DNA from: an uncultured Veillonellaceae bacterium
GTDB taxonomy: Bacteria; Bacillota; Negativicutes; Veillonellales; Dialisteraceae
DNA: 44,333 bases
NCBI GenBank assembly: GCA_958348245.1
Contig: CATVYJ010000011.1
Location: 1 to 44,333, forward strand
Direction of reading: 5' to 3'
This document shows positions 1 to 8,819 of the stretch, in pieces. Under the pieces are notes generated by a model. That model searched no databases, was not told where the DNA came from, and saw nothing but the letters and a program-made list of their open reading frames with translations. The translations under genes were made by a program, and so were the position numbers. Every line of letters begins with the position of its first letter. Position 1 is the stretch's first letter.

Positions 1-216
1 CTCGCGTGGGAATACGAATTTACCGGAGACAGCCACATGCGTGCGGCGGGCATGAACGCGCCGGAACAGAGCCTCGGCGGCAGCACGGGCGTCGCGGAAA
101 TAGGCACCGTGTGGCAGCCCGACGACAGCCCGTGGCAGGCGAACATCAACCTCAAAGGCTACGCGGGCGAACGGGAAGGCGTGAGCGGGATGGTGCAGCT
201 CGCGTACACGTTCTAA
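1..216 (+). CDS. C-terminal end of an outer-membrane beta-barrel (autotransporter-like) protein, partial
   Basis: Frame 1 is open from the window edge to TAA at 214-216 and gives 71 residues. The residues alternate polar and hydrophobic in the manner of barrel strands. The protein ends in LAYTF, a terminal aromatic residue typical of Omp85/BAM-inserted barrels. The segment with WQPDDSPWQANINLKGYAG resembles the last strands of autotransporter barrels, where an inter-strand turn is followed by a closing strand. The start and any passenger domain lie outside the window, so the substrate or adhesive role cannot be stated. A strong terminator follows directly. Barrel membership is moderately sure; the autotransporter assignment is inference. 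Confidence 0.6.
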   Translation, partial: LAWEYEFTGDSHMRAAGMNAPEQSLGGSTGVAEIGTVWQPDDSPWQANINLKGYAGEREGVSGMVQLAYTF

Positions 217-220
217 ACAA

Positions 221-248
221 AAAGAAGACCCTTCGGGGTCTTTTTTGT
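221..248 (+). terminator. Rho-independent terminator of the barrel gene
   Basis: Short stem GACCC-ttc-GGGGTC followed by a run of six T, five bases after the stop codon. Confidence 0.8.
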
Positions 249-293
249 CAGGGAAGCGCGGCACGGGTTTCAGCGGGTGTGTCCGGGCAAGGG

Positions 294-329
294 AAAACGC
301 TGTGAGTGGTATGGCTCACAGCGTTTTTC
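294..329 (-). terminator. Terminator of the ornithine decarboxylase gene (bidirectional shape)
   Basis: An 11-bp perfect stem (AACGCTGTGAG at 296-306, complement at 315-325) is flanked by A-run and T-run. It lies directly after the minus-strand stop at 332 and could also stop plus-strand readthrough. Confidence 0.85.
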
Positions 330-331
330 TG

Positions 332-2485
332 TCAGGAGTTTTTCAGCACGTTGCCGAGGCCGATGATGCGGCCGTTGTGTTCTTCCAGGTAGACGCCCTG
401 GATTTCCGGGGAGAAGCCGGGGAAGCGGTTGATGCCCGCTTCGAGGGTGAGGAAGTAGCTCTGGGCGGTGTCGTTCCACACTTCGCCGGGGACGACGCAG
501 ATGATGCCCGGCGGGTAGGGGAGCGCGCCTTCGAGGGCGACGCGCCCTTTGATTTCCGAGAGGGGCACGAGCTCCGCTTCATTCCTGACGTAGGCGTGGT
601 GCGCTTCCTGCGGGGTCATGACGGCCTGCGGGAAGTGGTCCCGGCGGAAGAGTTCTTTCTGCAGGGTCTTCACGTCGCGCTCTTTGTAGAAGTCGTGCAT
701 TTCCTGGCAGAGCATGGAGATGGTGTAGTTCTGGTAGCGGTCGCGGTAGGCGTTGTAGATGGAGGGCAGCACTTCCGACAGGGGCCGGTCTTCTTTCACG
801 GCGCGCTCGAAGCGCACGAGGTGGGACACGAGGTTTTCCAGTTTCGTGCGCGTCTCCGCGGGCGTCATGAGGAAGAGGATGGAGTTCAGGTCGCATTTCT
901 CCGGGATGATGCCGTTTTCCCGGAGGTAGTTCGCGAGGATGGTGGCGGGGATGCCGAAGGGTTCGTACGCGCCTGCGGCGCGGTCGATGCCGGGGGTGGT
1001 GAGGAGGAGTTTGCACGGGTCCACGAAGTACTGGTTTTCTCCGTAGCCTTCGAAGTGGTGCCAGCGTTCGCCGGGATGGAAGCGGAAGAAGGCGAGGTCC
1101 TGCGCGATTTTATCCGTGGGGAAGGTTTCCCATTTCCGGCCGTACACGGTCTCGGGGATGAAGGGGCGGATGAGGCGGCAGTTCCGCAGGATGGACTTGC
1201 GCGCTTCGATGGTGATTTTCACGCAGTCCATCCAGAGGCGCTTGCCCGCGTCGCCTTCCTGCATGCGGGCGTTCACGTCGAGGGAGGCGAAGAGCGGGTA
1301 GAGGGGGCTCGTGGAGGCGTACATCATGTAGGCGTTGTTGAAGTGTTTGTGGTCGCAGTAGCGCATCTGCCCTTTGATGTGGCTGTCTTTCTTGTGGATC
1401 TGGGACGCCTGGGAGAAGCCCGCCATCTGTTTGTGCACGGACTGGGTGACGATGATGCCCGGGTCGTCCGGCCCGAGGTCGAGAAGGAGGGGGCTGCAGT
1501 CTTTCATCATGGGGATGAACTGTTCGTATCCCACCCAGGCGGAGTCGAAGAAGATGTAGTCGCAGAGGCGGCCGATGCGGTCCACCACCTGCCGCGCGTT
1601 GTAGATGGTGCCGTCGTAGGTGCCGAGCTGGATCACCGCGAGGCGGAAGGGGCGGGGGGCGCGCGCTTTCTCCGGGTCCGCTTCCGCGGCGAGCCGCCGC
1701 AGGTACGCTTCGTCGAAGCAGTGGTCGTCAATGCCGCCGATGAAGCCGAAGGGATTGCGCGCGGTCTCGAGGTACACGGGCTTTGCGCCGGCCATGGTGA
1801 GCGCGCCCTGATGGACGGACTTGTGGTTGTTCCGGTCGAAGAGCACCAGGTCTCCCGGCGTGAGGAGCGCGCCCGTGACGACTTTGTTCGCCGTGGAGGT
1901 GCCGTTCAGCACGAAGTAGGTCTTGTCCGCGTTGAATACGTGCGCCGCGTGCTGCTGCGCTGCGTAGGGGTAGCCTTCGTGGATGAGGAGGTCGCCCAGC
2001 TTGACGTCCGCGTTGCAGATGTCCGCGCGGAAGAGGTTTTCTCCGAAAAATTCGTAGAAGAGGCGGCCCACGGGATGGCGGCGGAAGTACTGGCCGCCCT
2101 GATGGCCGGGGCAGTCAAATTCGGAGTTTCCTTCTTCCACGTACGCTTTGAGCGCGCCGAAGAAGGGCGGGAGGAGATTGGCCTCGTACTGCACGGCCGC
2201 CGCTTCGATCTGGCGGCTGTAGAGCTTCTTGTCGAAGTGGTCCGTGTCCATGATGCGGTACACCGAGCCGATTTCCACGTCGCCCATGTCTTCGTCGTCG
2301 GTCTTGATGAGGAACACGGGAATCTTGAAGCACGTGGCGTCGATGCGGCGGATGAGGGGCGCGTCTTCGCTGGTGATGACCGCGGCGGCCACGTCGGTGA
2401 AGTCCGTCGCGTCGGGGGAGACGGTCTTGCGCTTCGTCGCGAAGTACCGCGCGGCGGCGGGCGTAGTGGCGATTTTGAGGGCCAT
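332..2485 (-). CDS. speF: PLP-dependent ornithine decarboxylase, SpeF type
   Basis: The 717-residue protein belongs to the Orn/Lys/Arg decarboxylase family of the large fold-type I form (usual length 710-755). It decarboxylates ornithine to putrescine and CO2 in the cytoplasm. The order is an N-terminal wing domain (about 1-110), a PLP major domain with FDCPGHQGG near 123-131, the PLP-lysine motif SVHKQ with Lys352, and a C-terminal domain. Long stretches, such as FDRNNHKS, IQLGTYDGTIYNARQVVD and FVDPCKLLLTTPGID, are those I remember for E. coli SpeF, so ornithine is preferred over lysine or arginine. The start at 2485 is chosen because AGAAAGGAG lies just upstream; an in-frame ATG 20 codons earlier lacks a ribosome site. 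No putrescine/ornithine antiporter gene is adjacent. Confidence 0.88.
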   Translation of the reverse strand: MALKIATTPAAARYFATKRKTVSPDATDFTDVAAAVITSEDAPLIRRIDATCFKIPVFLIKTDDEDMGDVEIGSVYRIMDTDHFDKKLYSRQIEAAAVQYEANLLPPFFGALKAYVEEGNSEFDCPGHQGGQYFRRHPVGRLFYEFFGENLFRADICNADVKLGDLLIHEGYPYAAQQHAAHVFNADKTYFVLNGTSTANKVVTGALLTPGDLVLFDRNNHKSVHQGALTMAGAKPVYLETARNPFGFIGGIDDHCFDEAYLRRLAAEADPEKARAPRPFRLAVIQLGTYDGTIYNARQVVDRIGRLCDYIFFDSAWVGYEQFIPMMKDCSPLLLDLGPDDPGIIVTQSVHKQMAGFSQASQIHKKDSHIKGQMRYCDHKHFNNAYMMYASTSPLYPLFASLDVNARMQEGDAGKRLWMDCVKITIEARKSILRNCRLIRPFIPETVYGRKWETFPTDKIAQDLAFFRFHPGERWHHFEGYGENQYFVDPCKLLLTTPGIDRAAGAYEPFGIPATILANYLRENGIIPEKCDLNSILFLMTPAETRTKLENLVSHLVRFERAVKEDRPLSEVLPSIYNAYRDRYQNYTISMLCQEMHDFYKERDVKTLQKELFRRDHFPQAVMTPQEAHHAYVRNEAELVPLSEIKGRVALEGALPYPPGIICVVPGEVWNDTAQSYFLTLEAGINRFPGFSPEIQGVYLEEHNGRIIGLGNVLKNS

Positions 2486-2543
2486 GGCACTCTCCTTTCT
2501 GCTGCCGGGGCAGCGGGAAACGGATGGGACAGTTCTTTTTCCC

Positions 2544-2549
2544 ATTATA
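2544..2549 (-). promoter_or_regulatory. Probable -10 box for speF
   Basis: TATAAT on the minus strand, about 60 bases before the speF start. The -35 is weak (TTCCCT-like). A small GCTGCC/GGCAGC stem lies between it and the ribosome site. Confidence 0.5.
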
Positions 2550-2612
2550 AAAAAGAAACGGCCCGAGGGAAAGGAAAAAATGCGCGCCGCCGCGGGCGGG
2601 CCGGAGCGGAAA

Positions 2613-2641
2613 TTGACAGGGATTTCCCTTTTTCATATAAT
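2613..2641 (+). promoter_or_regulatory. Consensus sigma-70/A promoter for greA-lysS
   Basis: TTGACA at 2613-2618, a 17-base spacer and TATAAT at 2636-2641. Both boxes match consensus perfectly. Transcription would start near 2648, about 70 bases before greA. Confidence 0.9.
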
Positions 2642-2715
2642 ATAGCTGTATCGCTATCCGCAGGGGACGGGTAGTATTTTTACTATGAACCACAGGAAGA
2701 AGGAGCAGAATCAGC

Positions 2716-3186
2716 ATGGCGGAAATGCAGCAAACCTACGTGACCCAGGAATTCCTGGAAAAGATGAAGAAAGAACTGGAGTACCTGAAGTCCACGAAAC
2801 GTCTGGAAGTAGCGCAGCGCCTGAAGGAAGCCATCGCGCTGGGCGACCTTTCTGAAAACTCGGAATATGTAGACGCGAAGAACGAGCAGGCGTTCACCGA
2901 AGGGAAGATCCTCGAGCTGGAAGCGAAGATCCGCACGGCGGTGGTCATCGAGGCGGGCAAGAGCGACCATGTGAGCATGGCGTCCAGCGTGCGCATCAAG
3001 GACCTCGCCGCGAATGAGGAAGAGGAAGTGACCATCGTGGGCAGCTCCGAAGCGGACCCCTTCGAAGGCAAGATTTCCAACGAATCGCCCGTGGGCCGCG
3101 CGCTCATCGGCGCCAAGGCGGGGGACATCGTGGAAGTGAACGCTCCGGCGGGCATCCTGAAGTATCAGGTGCTGGAAATCAAATAA
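2716..3186 (+). CDS. greA: Transcription elongation factor GreA
   Basis: The 156-residue protein (family about 158) binds the RNA polymerase secondary channel and stimulates cleavage of backtracked RNA. The N-terminal coiled coil (about residues 10-75) carries the acidic tip motif GDLSENSEY near 43-51. The C-terminal FKBP-like domain carries SPVGRALIGAKAGD. AAGGAG lies upstream of the ATG. lysS follows after 20 bases, so the two are cotranscribed from the consensus promoter at 2613, a common Firmicutes pairing. Confidence 0.95.
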   Translation: MAEMQQTYVTQEFLEKMKKELEYLKSTKRLEVAQRLKEAIALGDLSENSEYVDAKNEQAFTEGKILELEAKIRTAVVIEAGKSDHVSMASSVRIKDLAANEEEEVTIVGSSEADPFEGKISNESPVGRALIGAKAGDIVEVNAPAGILKYQVLEIK

Positions 3187-3206
3187 TAAAGAGGGAAGCA
3201 CAGTAA

Positions 3207-4766
3207 ATGGCAGACAATCAGAAGAACAATCAGAATAGACCCGCGGAAAATCTGAACGACCAGATGCTCATCCGCCGGGAAAAGCTCCAGCAGATCCGGG
3301 AGCTGGGCTACGCGCCGTTCGGGCAGCGGTTCCAGTGGGACCACCACGCCGCGGACATCCGCGCCGAAGCGGAAGCGCTCGAGGCGGGCGAGGCGCACGT
3401 GCGCATGGCGGGCCGCATCATGATCATCCGCAATCACGGCAAGACCGCTTTCTGCGTGCTCCGCGACAAGACGGGCGACATCCAGCTCTATTTCCGCAAA
3501 GACCAGCTCACGGAGACGGAGTGGAAGCTCTTCAAGCTCCTCGACATCGGCGACATCATCGGCCTCGAAGGGCCGGTCTTCACCACCCACACCGGCGAAG
3601 TGACCGTGCGCGTGCACAGCTTCACCATCCTTTCCAAGTCCCTCCGGCCGCTCCCGGAAAAATGGCACGGCCTCACGGACAAGGAGCAGCGCTACCGCCA
3701 GCGCTACGTGGATTTCATCGTCAATCCCGACGTGCGCAAAACTTTTGAAAAGCGGGCGAAGGTCATCCAGACCGTGCGCCAGTGGCTGAACGACCGGGGC
3801 TTCCTCGAAGTGGAGACCCCCATGCTGCAGGCGCTCTACGGCGGCGCGAACGCCCGGCCTTTCATCACGCATCTGAACGCGCTCGACATGCCGCTCTACC
3901 TGCGCATCGCGCCGGAGCTCTATCTGAAGCGCCTCGTAGTGGGCGGCTTTGAGCGGGTGTACGAGCTGAACCGGAATTTCCGCAACGAAGGCATGGACAA
4001 CCGGCACAATCCGGAATTCACCGCCCTCGAGACGTACCAGGCCTACGGCGATCTGGAAGACGTCATCAAGGAGACGGAAGACATCGTGGCGGCCTGCGCG
4101 CAGGCGGTGTGCGGGAGCCTCAAAATCACCTACGGCGGCGAGGAGATCGACCTCACGCCCCCGTGGAACCGCATGACCATGGCGGAAGCGGTGAAGAAAT
4201 ACACCGGCGAAGACTTCGACGCCTGCGAGACGATCCAGGACGCGCGGGCCATCGCGGACCGGCTGAACGTGGAGTACGGCGAATACGACGGCGCGGGCAA
4301 GATCCTCGCGAACTGCTTCGACGCGTACGTGGAAGAGCACCTCATCCAGCCCACCATCATCACGCGCTATCCCATCGAAGTGTCGCCGCTTGCGAAACTC
4401 TGCGACGACAACGACCAGTTCACCGCGCGCTTCGAAGGGTACATCTTCGGCCGCGAGCTGGCGAACGGCTTCTCCGAACTGAACGACCCCATCGACCAGC
4501 GGAAGCGCTTCGAGCTCCAGCTGGAAGAACGGGCGCACGGCGACGACGAAGCGCACCAGATGGACGAAGACTTCATCCAGGCGCTGGAGTACGGCCTGCC
4601 CCCGACGGGCGGCCTCGGCATCGGCATCGACCGCCTCGTGATGATCATGACCGGCGAGACGAACATCCGCGACGTGCTCCTCTTCCCGCTTATGAAGCCG
4701 GAAAAGACCGGCAGCGAAGCGGCTGCGGAGGCATCCGAAGAAGACGCGCCGGAAACGGAAGAATAA
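3207..4766 (+). CDS. lysS: Lysyl-tRNA synthetase, class II
   Basis: The 519-residue cytoplasmic enzyme charges tRNA-Lys. An N-terminal OB-fold anticodon-binding domain occupies about residues 65-160. The class II catalytic core follows, with motif 2 FRNEGMDNRHNPEFT and motif 3 GLGIGIDRLVMIMTG near the C-terminus. It is slightly longer than usual (about 490-500) because of a Gln/Asn-rich N-terminus and an acidic Ala/Glu-rich tail of about 20 residues after the catalytic core. Second gene of the greA operon, ending at a terminator. A tRNA-Lys(UUU) gene lies in the array near 41.3 kb. Confidence 0.96.
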   Translation: MADNQKNNQNRPAENLNDQMLIRREKLQQIRELGYAPFGQRFQWDHHAADIRAEAEALEAGEAHVRMAGRIMIIRNHGKTAFCVLRDKTGDIQLYFRKDQLTETEWKLFKLLDIGDIIGLEGPVFTTHTGEVTVRVHSFTILSKSLRPLPEKWHGLTDKEQRYRQRYVDFIVNPDVRKTFEKRAKVIQTVRQWLNDRGFLEVETPMLQALYGGANARPFITHLNALDMPLYLRIAPELYLKRLVVGGFERVYELNRNFRNEGMDNRHNPEFTALETYQAYGDLEDVIKETEDIVAACAQAVCGSLKITYGGEEIDLTPPWNRMTMAEAVKKYTGEDFDACETIQDARAIADRLNVEYGEYDGAGKILANCFDAYVEEHLIQPTIITRYPIEVSPLAKLCDDNDQFTARFEGYIFGRELANGFSELNDPIDQRKRFELQLEERAHGDDEAHQMDEDFIQALEYGLPPTGGLGIGIDRLVMIMTGETNIRDVLLFPLMKPEKTGSEAAAEASEEDAPETEE

Positions 4767-4772
4767 AATGGA

Positions 4773-4799
4773 AGGGCTGCCCATGGGGCGGCCTTTTTC
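4773..4799 (+). terminator. Terminator of greA-lysS
   Basis: Stem GGCTGCCC/GGGCGGCC with one G-U pair and a T-run, seven bases after the lysS stop. Confidence 0.8.
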
Positions 4800-4802
4800 T
4801 GC

Positions 4803-4808
4803 TATAAT
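4803..4808 (+). promoter_or_regulatory. Probable -10 box for the HAD-rapZ-yvcK-whiA operon
   Basis: TATAAT lies directly after the lysS terminator and 37 bases before the first gene. No good -35 is visible. Confidence 0.5.
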
Positions 4809-4845
4809 GGGACATCAAGACGGCAGTTTTTGAAAGGAGGCACCC

Positions 4846-5658
4846 ATGGGACCCATCGACCTCATCGCCATCGACCTGGACGACACGCTGCTCCGGGACG
4901 ACATTTCCATTTCCGAGTATACGAAGGCCGTGCTGCGGCGGGCGCAGGCGGCGGGGGTGCGCGTGGTCATCGCCACGGGGCGCATGTTTCAGGCGGCGCG
5001 GCCCTGGGGGCTGGCCATCGGCCTGGGGGACGTGCCCATGATCGTCTACACGGGCTCCATGGTGGCGCGGTGCGCCTCCGGGGAGGTGCTCTCCACCGAG
5101 CCCATGGACCTGGGGACGGCGCAGGCCATCCTCGACGTGGGGCGCGCCCGCGGGTGGTACATGCAGACGTATATCGACGACGTGCTCTGCGTGCCCGAAC
5201 GGAATGAGCGCACCCGGGCCTATGAGAAAGCGTGCGGCGTCACGGCCAGGGTGCTGGGGGAGGACTTCTGGACGCTCACGGCGCCGCCGCTCAAGATCCT
5301 CATCTACGAGGACGATCCGCAGGTCATGGCCGAGGCGGAGCGCGCGACCATTCCCCTCTTTGAAGAAAAGGCGGGGCACGTGCGCTCCAGCTCCCATTTC
5401 CTCGAATGGAACCGGAAGGGCGCGTCGAAAGGGCGGGCGCTCGCGAAGCTCTGCGCGGAGTGGGGCGTGCCCCTCTCGCGGGTGATGACCTTCGGCAATT
5501 CGGAAAACGACGTGTCCATGCTGTCTCTTACAACCTGGTCTTTCGCGGTGGCGAACGCCGCGCCGGAAGCGAAGGCGGCGGCCCGGCATGAGACGGCCTC
5601 CAATAATGAAGACGGCGTAGCAAAGGCGGTGGCAGAGTATGTGCTCGGAGAAAAATGA
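4846..5658 (+). CDS. Cof-type HAD-IIB family hydrolase (probable sugar-phosphate phosphatase)
   Basis: The 270-residue cytoplasmic phosphatase has HAD motif I DLDDTLL at about residues 10-16 with both aspartates, motif II in VIATGR, a C2-type cap in the middle, the conserved KILIYEDD segment, and motif IV GNSENDVSML near the C-terminus. In this family Asp10 forms the phospho-aspartyl intermediate. Substrates of Cof/YidA-like enzymes are broad, so none is assigned. GAAAGGAGG precedes the ATG. Its 3' end overlaps rapZ by 20 bases, indicating translational coupling with the rapZ-yvcK-whiA operon. Confidence 0.85.
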   Translation: MGPIDLIAIDLDDTLLRDDISISEYTKAVLRRAQAAGVRVVIATGRMFQAARPWGLAIGLGDVPMIVYTGSMVARCASGEVLSTEPMDLGTAQAILDVGRARGWYMQTYIDDVLCVPERNERTRAYEKACGVTARVLGEDFWTLTAPPLKILIYEDDPQVMAEAERATIPLFEEKAGHVRSSSHFLEWNRKGASKGRALAKLCAEWGVPLSRVMTFGNSENDVSMLSLTTWSFAVANAAPEAKAAARHETASNNEDGVAKAVAEYVLGEK

Positions 5659-6556
5659 AGAGAATTTCCGGTTCGTCATCATCACCGGCATGTCCGGCGC
5701 GGGAAAGACGAGCCTCATGCAGAAACTGGAAGAGGTGGGGTACTACTGTGTGGACAATCTGCCGCCGGTGCTGATTTCCCGCTTCGCCGACCTGTGCTGG
5801 CAGTCCAGCTCCCGCATGCGCCGCGTGGCGGTGGTGTCGGACATCCGGGGCGGATCGTTCTTCGACGCGCTGCCCCAGGCGCTCGAGGAACTCGACCGGC
5901 GGGGCGTGCCGCACGAAGTGGTCTTTCTCGAAGCGTCGGACGAAGCGCTCGTGCGGCGGTACATGGAGACCCGGCGGCGGCACCCGCTCTCGGGGACGCG
6001 CCGCCTGCAGGAGAGCATCGAGGAGGAGCGGCGCATGCTCGCGCCCATCCGCGCGCTGGCGGATCTCATCATCGACACGACCACGCTCAAGGTGACGGAC
6101 ATGCTCCAGCTCTTTACGCACCGTTTCGGCCTCTCCGGCGGGGAGAAGGACATGGAGATCACCGTGTTTTCCTTCGGCTTCAAGTACGGCATCCCCATCG
6201 ACGCGGATATGGTCATCGACGTGCGGTTTCTGCCGAATCCGTACTATGTGCCGCAGTACCGCTATTCCACGGGGCGCGTGAAAGAAGTGGCGGCGTACAT
6301 CGAGGCGTCGCCCGTGACGGGGGAATTCCTCACCCGCCTCTACGATTTCATGGACTTCGTGGCGGACCGGTTCGAGCAGTCGGGCAAGGCGCAGTTTACC
6401 GTCGCCGTGGGCTGCACCGGGGGCATGCACCGCTCGGTGTACGTCACGGAGCGGCTGGGGAAGCATTTCCGCGAGCGCCGCGCCCATGTGAACGTGGAGC
6501 ACCGGGACCTGCACCGCAACCGGGTGGACCATGACGCGGCGGAGGACGAATCATGA
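5639..6556 (+). CDS. rapZ: RapZ/YvcJ-family nucleotide-binding protein
   Basis: The 305-residue protein has a Walker A motif GMSGAGKT at residues 17-24, CVDNLPP shortly after, and the C-terminal RapZ domain with GCTGGMHRSVYV and HVNVEHRDL. In E. coli RapZ guides RNase E to the sRNA GlmZ and senses glucosamine-6-phosphate. In Firmicutes YvcJ binds and hydrolyses nucleotides and affects competence; the RNA target here is unknown. The only plausible in-frame start lies inside the upstream HAD gene. Its stop overlaps the yvcK start as ATGA. The order rapZ-yvcK-whiA is conserved across Gram-positive bacteria. Confidence 0.93.
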   Translation: MCSEKNEENFRFVIITGMSGAGKTSLMQKLEEVGYYCVDNLPPVLISRFADLCWQSSSRMRRVAVVSDIRGGSFFDALPQALEELDRRGVPHEVVFLEASDEALVRRYMETRRRHPLSGTRRLQESIEEERRMLAPIRALADLIIDTTTLKVTDMLQLFTHRFGLSGGEKDMEITVFSFGFKYGIPIDADMVIDVRFLPNPYYVPQYRYSTGRVKEVAAYIEASPVTGEFLTRLYDFMDFVADRFEQSGKAQFTVAVGCTGGMHRSVYVTERLGKHFRERRAHVNVEHRDLHRNRVDHDAAEDES

Positions 6557-7887
6557 AGCGCCTCGTGCGGTGGCTCTATCCGGGCTTCGGCATCAAGCGG
6601 TGGATGTTCCTTTTCTCCCTCGGCCTGGTGGTGCTCATCTTCGGCGTGACCCTCGTGATGAATTACCAGTTCCTGTCCATCGTGGAGGAAATGATTTTCC
6701 GCTTCGTCTATCAGGTGACGGGGCAGTACAATTACGCGGTGATCGCCCTCTGGGGGATCGTGCTCGCCCTCTGCGGCGGGGCGTGCATGGTGGTGTCCAT
6801 CCGCAAGCTGGTGAAGCGCTTCATCGCGCTCCTCGTGCCGCAGGAGTCCCGCGTGTCCGAGCAGATGGTGAACCGGGTGCTCCTCGCCCGGGGGCCGCGG
6901 GTGACGGCCATCGGCGGCGGGCACGGCCTGTCCATGCTGCTCCGGGGGCTCAAGACGAAAACGTCGAATCTCACGGCCATCGTGACGGTCGCCGACGACG
7001 GGGGCTCTTCGGGCCGCCTCCGGGAGGAAATGGGCATCATCGCCCCGGGCGATCTCCGAAACTGCCTCGTGGCCATGGCGGACAAGGAGTCGCTCCTGGA
7101 AGAATCTTTCCAGTACCGCTTCGGCGGCACGGGCGAGCTCGCCGGGCACAGCCTGGGCAATCTGTTCCTCGCGGCGCTCATTGAGGAATTCGGCAATGCG
7201 GAAAACGCGCTCAAAGCGGCGAGCCGCATCCTGAATGTGCGCGGGCAGGTCATTCCCGCCACGACGGACACGGTGCGCCTTTCCGCAGTGATGGCCGACG
7301 GGGCCACCGTGGTGGGCGAAACGGAAATCGCCGGGTATCCCTCGCGCATCGTGCGCCTTTCCACCATCCCGAAGGATCTGCACGCCGTGCCCGCCGCGGC
7401 AGACGCCATCCTCTCGAGCGATCTCATCGTCCTCGGGCCGGGGAGCCTCTACACGAGCATTCTGCCCAATCTTCTCGTGCCGGACATCCTCCGCGCCATC
7501 CAGACGAGCGAAGCGCCCTGCCTCTACGTGTGCAACGTCATGACCCAGCCGGGGGAGACGGACGGATTCACCGTGGCGGATCATCTGAAAGCGCTCATCC
7601 AGCATATCGGCCCGGGCGTCATCGACTTCGTCCTTGCGAACAGCGGCCGCCCCGCGGACAGCGTGGCGGAGCGCTACGCCGCGGCGGGGGCCGTGCCGGT
7701 GGTCATCGACGAAGACGAAGTGAAGAAGCTCGGCGTGACGCTCATCCAGGAAGACCTCCTCGGGGAAGCGCGGGGGGCCGTGCACGACGCGCAGGTTCTC
7801 GCGGACGAGCTGGTGCGACTGAAGAGCCTTCTCCACGCGCACATCGCGCCGGATCTGCTGGACGAATACCTCCGGAGGAACCGCTGA
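6553..7887 (+). CDS. yvcK: YvcK/CofD-like gluconeogenesis factor with N-terminal membrane anchor
   Basis: The 444-residue protein has two N-terminal transmembrane segments (about 15-40 and 57-80) and a soluble YvcK domain opening with AIGGGHGLSMLLRG, then VTVADDGGSSGRLRE and PGDLRNCLVAM. YvcK binds UDP-sugars and is needed for growth on gluconeogenic substrates and for normal cell-wall synthesis. The B. subtilis protein is about 317 residues and lacks the membrane part, so this is the longer anchored form. The gene overlaps rapZ by 4 bases and shares one base with whiA (TGATG). Confidence 0.93.
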   Translation: MKRLVRWLYPGFGIKRWMFLFSLGLVVLIFGVTLVMNYQFLSIVEEMIFRFVYQVTGQYNYAVIALWGIVLALCGGACMVVSIRKLVKRFIALLVPQESRVSEQMVNRVLLARGPRVTAIGGGHGLSMLLRGLKTKTSNLTAIVTVADDGGSSGRLREEMGIIAPGDLRNCLVAMADKESLLEESFQYRFGGTGELAGHSLGNLFLAALIEEFGNAENALKAASRILNVRGQVIPATTDTVRLSAVMADGATVVGETEIAGYPSRIVRLSTIPKDLHAVPAAADAILSSDLIVLGPGSLYTSILPNLLVPDILRAIQTSEAPCLYVCNVMTQPGETDGFTVADHLKALIQHIGPGVIDFVLANSGRPADSVAERYAAAGAVPVVIDEDEVKKLGVTLIQEDLLGEARGAVHDAQVLADELVRLKSLLHAHIAPDLLDEYLRRNR

Positions 7888-8819
7888 TGTCATTCACGGA
7901 AAACGTCAAGAACGAGCTGGCCCGCCTCGGCCGCCCGTCCCTCGAGGAACGGCGGGCGGAGCTGCTGGCGCTCCTGCGCATGTCCGGCTCCGCCGTGACG
8001 GGCCGGAGCGGGGCGTGGGGCGTGGAATTTTCCACCAGCAGCAGCGCCGTGGCCCGGCGGGTGCTCGTGTCGCTCAAGAAGGATTTTTCCCTCGTGCCCT
8101 CCGTCATGGTGCGGCAGGGGCGGCGGCTCCGGAAGAAAAACGTATACACCCTCGCGGTGCCGCCGTCCGAAGCGGGGAGCCGCTTCCTCACGTCCGTGGG
8201 GTTCCTTCCCATGACCGGCGCGGACGACGCGGCCCGGTGCGTCACGGCAGAAGAGAAGCGGGCGTATCTCGCGGGGGCCTTCCTCGGGGGCGGCTCCATC
8301 AACCGGCCCCAGAGCGACTACCATCTGGAGCTGGTCACCCAGTCGTACCGCTTCGCCGAGGCCATCCGGGAGGTGATGCACGCTTTCCGCATGACCCCCC
8401 GCCTCACCGACCGGAAAAACGATTATATCGTCTACATCAAAGACGGGGACGAGGCGTCGAGCTTTCTGCAGATCACCGGCGCGGCCCAGAGCTACCTGGA
8501 GTTTGAAAACGTGCGGGTCATGAAGGACATGCGCAACCAGGTGAACCGGCAGGTGAACTGCGAGACCGCCAATCTCCAGAAGTCCGTCAACGCCGCGGTG
8601 CGCCAGATGCACCAGATCCGCCTCATCCTCGCGCGCTGCGACCGGCAGAGCCTGCCGAAGAAACTGGCGGAGACCATGGATCTGCGCATGGCTCATCCGA
8701 ACGCCACGCTGGCGGAGCTCTCTGAGCTGTGCGGCGTGAGCAAATCGGGCCTCGCCCATCGATTTCAGAAAATTACAGCCCTCGCCGACCGCCTCGGCGG
8801 GGAAGAAAGGAAGCCATGA
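7887..8819 (+). CDS. whiA: WhiA family DNA-binding protein
   Basis: The 310-residue protein has the two-part WhiA build: an N-terminal LAGLIDADG-like homing-endonuclease fold without catalysis (degenerate motif YLAGAFLGGGSI near residues 127-138) and a C-terminal helix-turn-helix around ATLAELSELCGVSKSGLAHRF. In Streptomyces WhiA activates sporulation genes with WhiB. In Bacillus it affects division and chromosome segregation. The start overlaps the yvcK stop by one base and has GGAGGA upstream. Its stop overlaps the next gene's start as ATGA. Confidence 0.94.
   Translation: MSFTENVKNELARLGRPSLEERRAELLALLRMSGSAVTGRSGAWGVEFSTSSSAVARRVLVSLKKDFSLVPSVMVRQGRRLRKKNVYTLAVPPSEAGSRFLTSVGFLPMTGADDAARCVTAEEKRAYLAGAFLGGGSINRPQSDYHLELVTQSYRFAEAIREVMHAFRMTPRLTDRKNDYIVYIKDGDEASSFLQITGAAQSYLEFENVRVMKDMRNQVNRQVNCETANLQKSVNAAVRQMHQIRLILARCDRQSLPKKLAETMDLRMAHPNATLAELSELCGVSKSGLAHRFQKITALADRLGGEERKP

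Noticed and set aside
245..2674. Open frame of 809 codons on the plus strand opposite speF
   Set aside because: It is antisense to a gene with clear SpeF motifs, and its composition (Val, Glu, His, Arg rich) is the typical mirror of GC3-rich coding. No ribosome site or domain.
3165..4784. 539-codon minus-strand frame opposite lysS, and similar long antisense frames at 6340-7893, 8765-10252, 18229-19710, 23027-24433, 28914-31085, 33517-35595 and 35848-37770
   Set aside because: All mirror confidently identified genes and show the same skewed composition with no recognisable motif.
4830..5207. Alternative frames inside the HAD-rapZ-yvcK region as extra small genes
   Set aside because: They lie inside genes with clear family motifs and have Arg/His/Gly-rich shadow composition.
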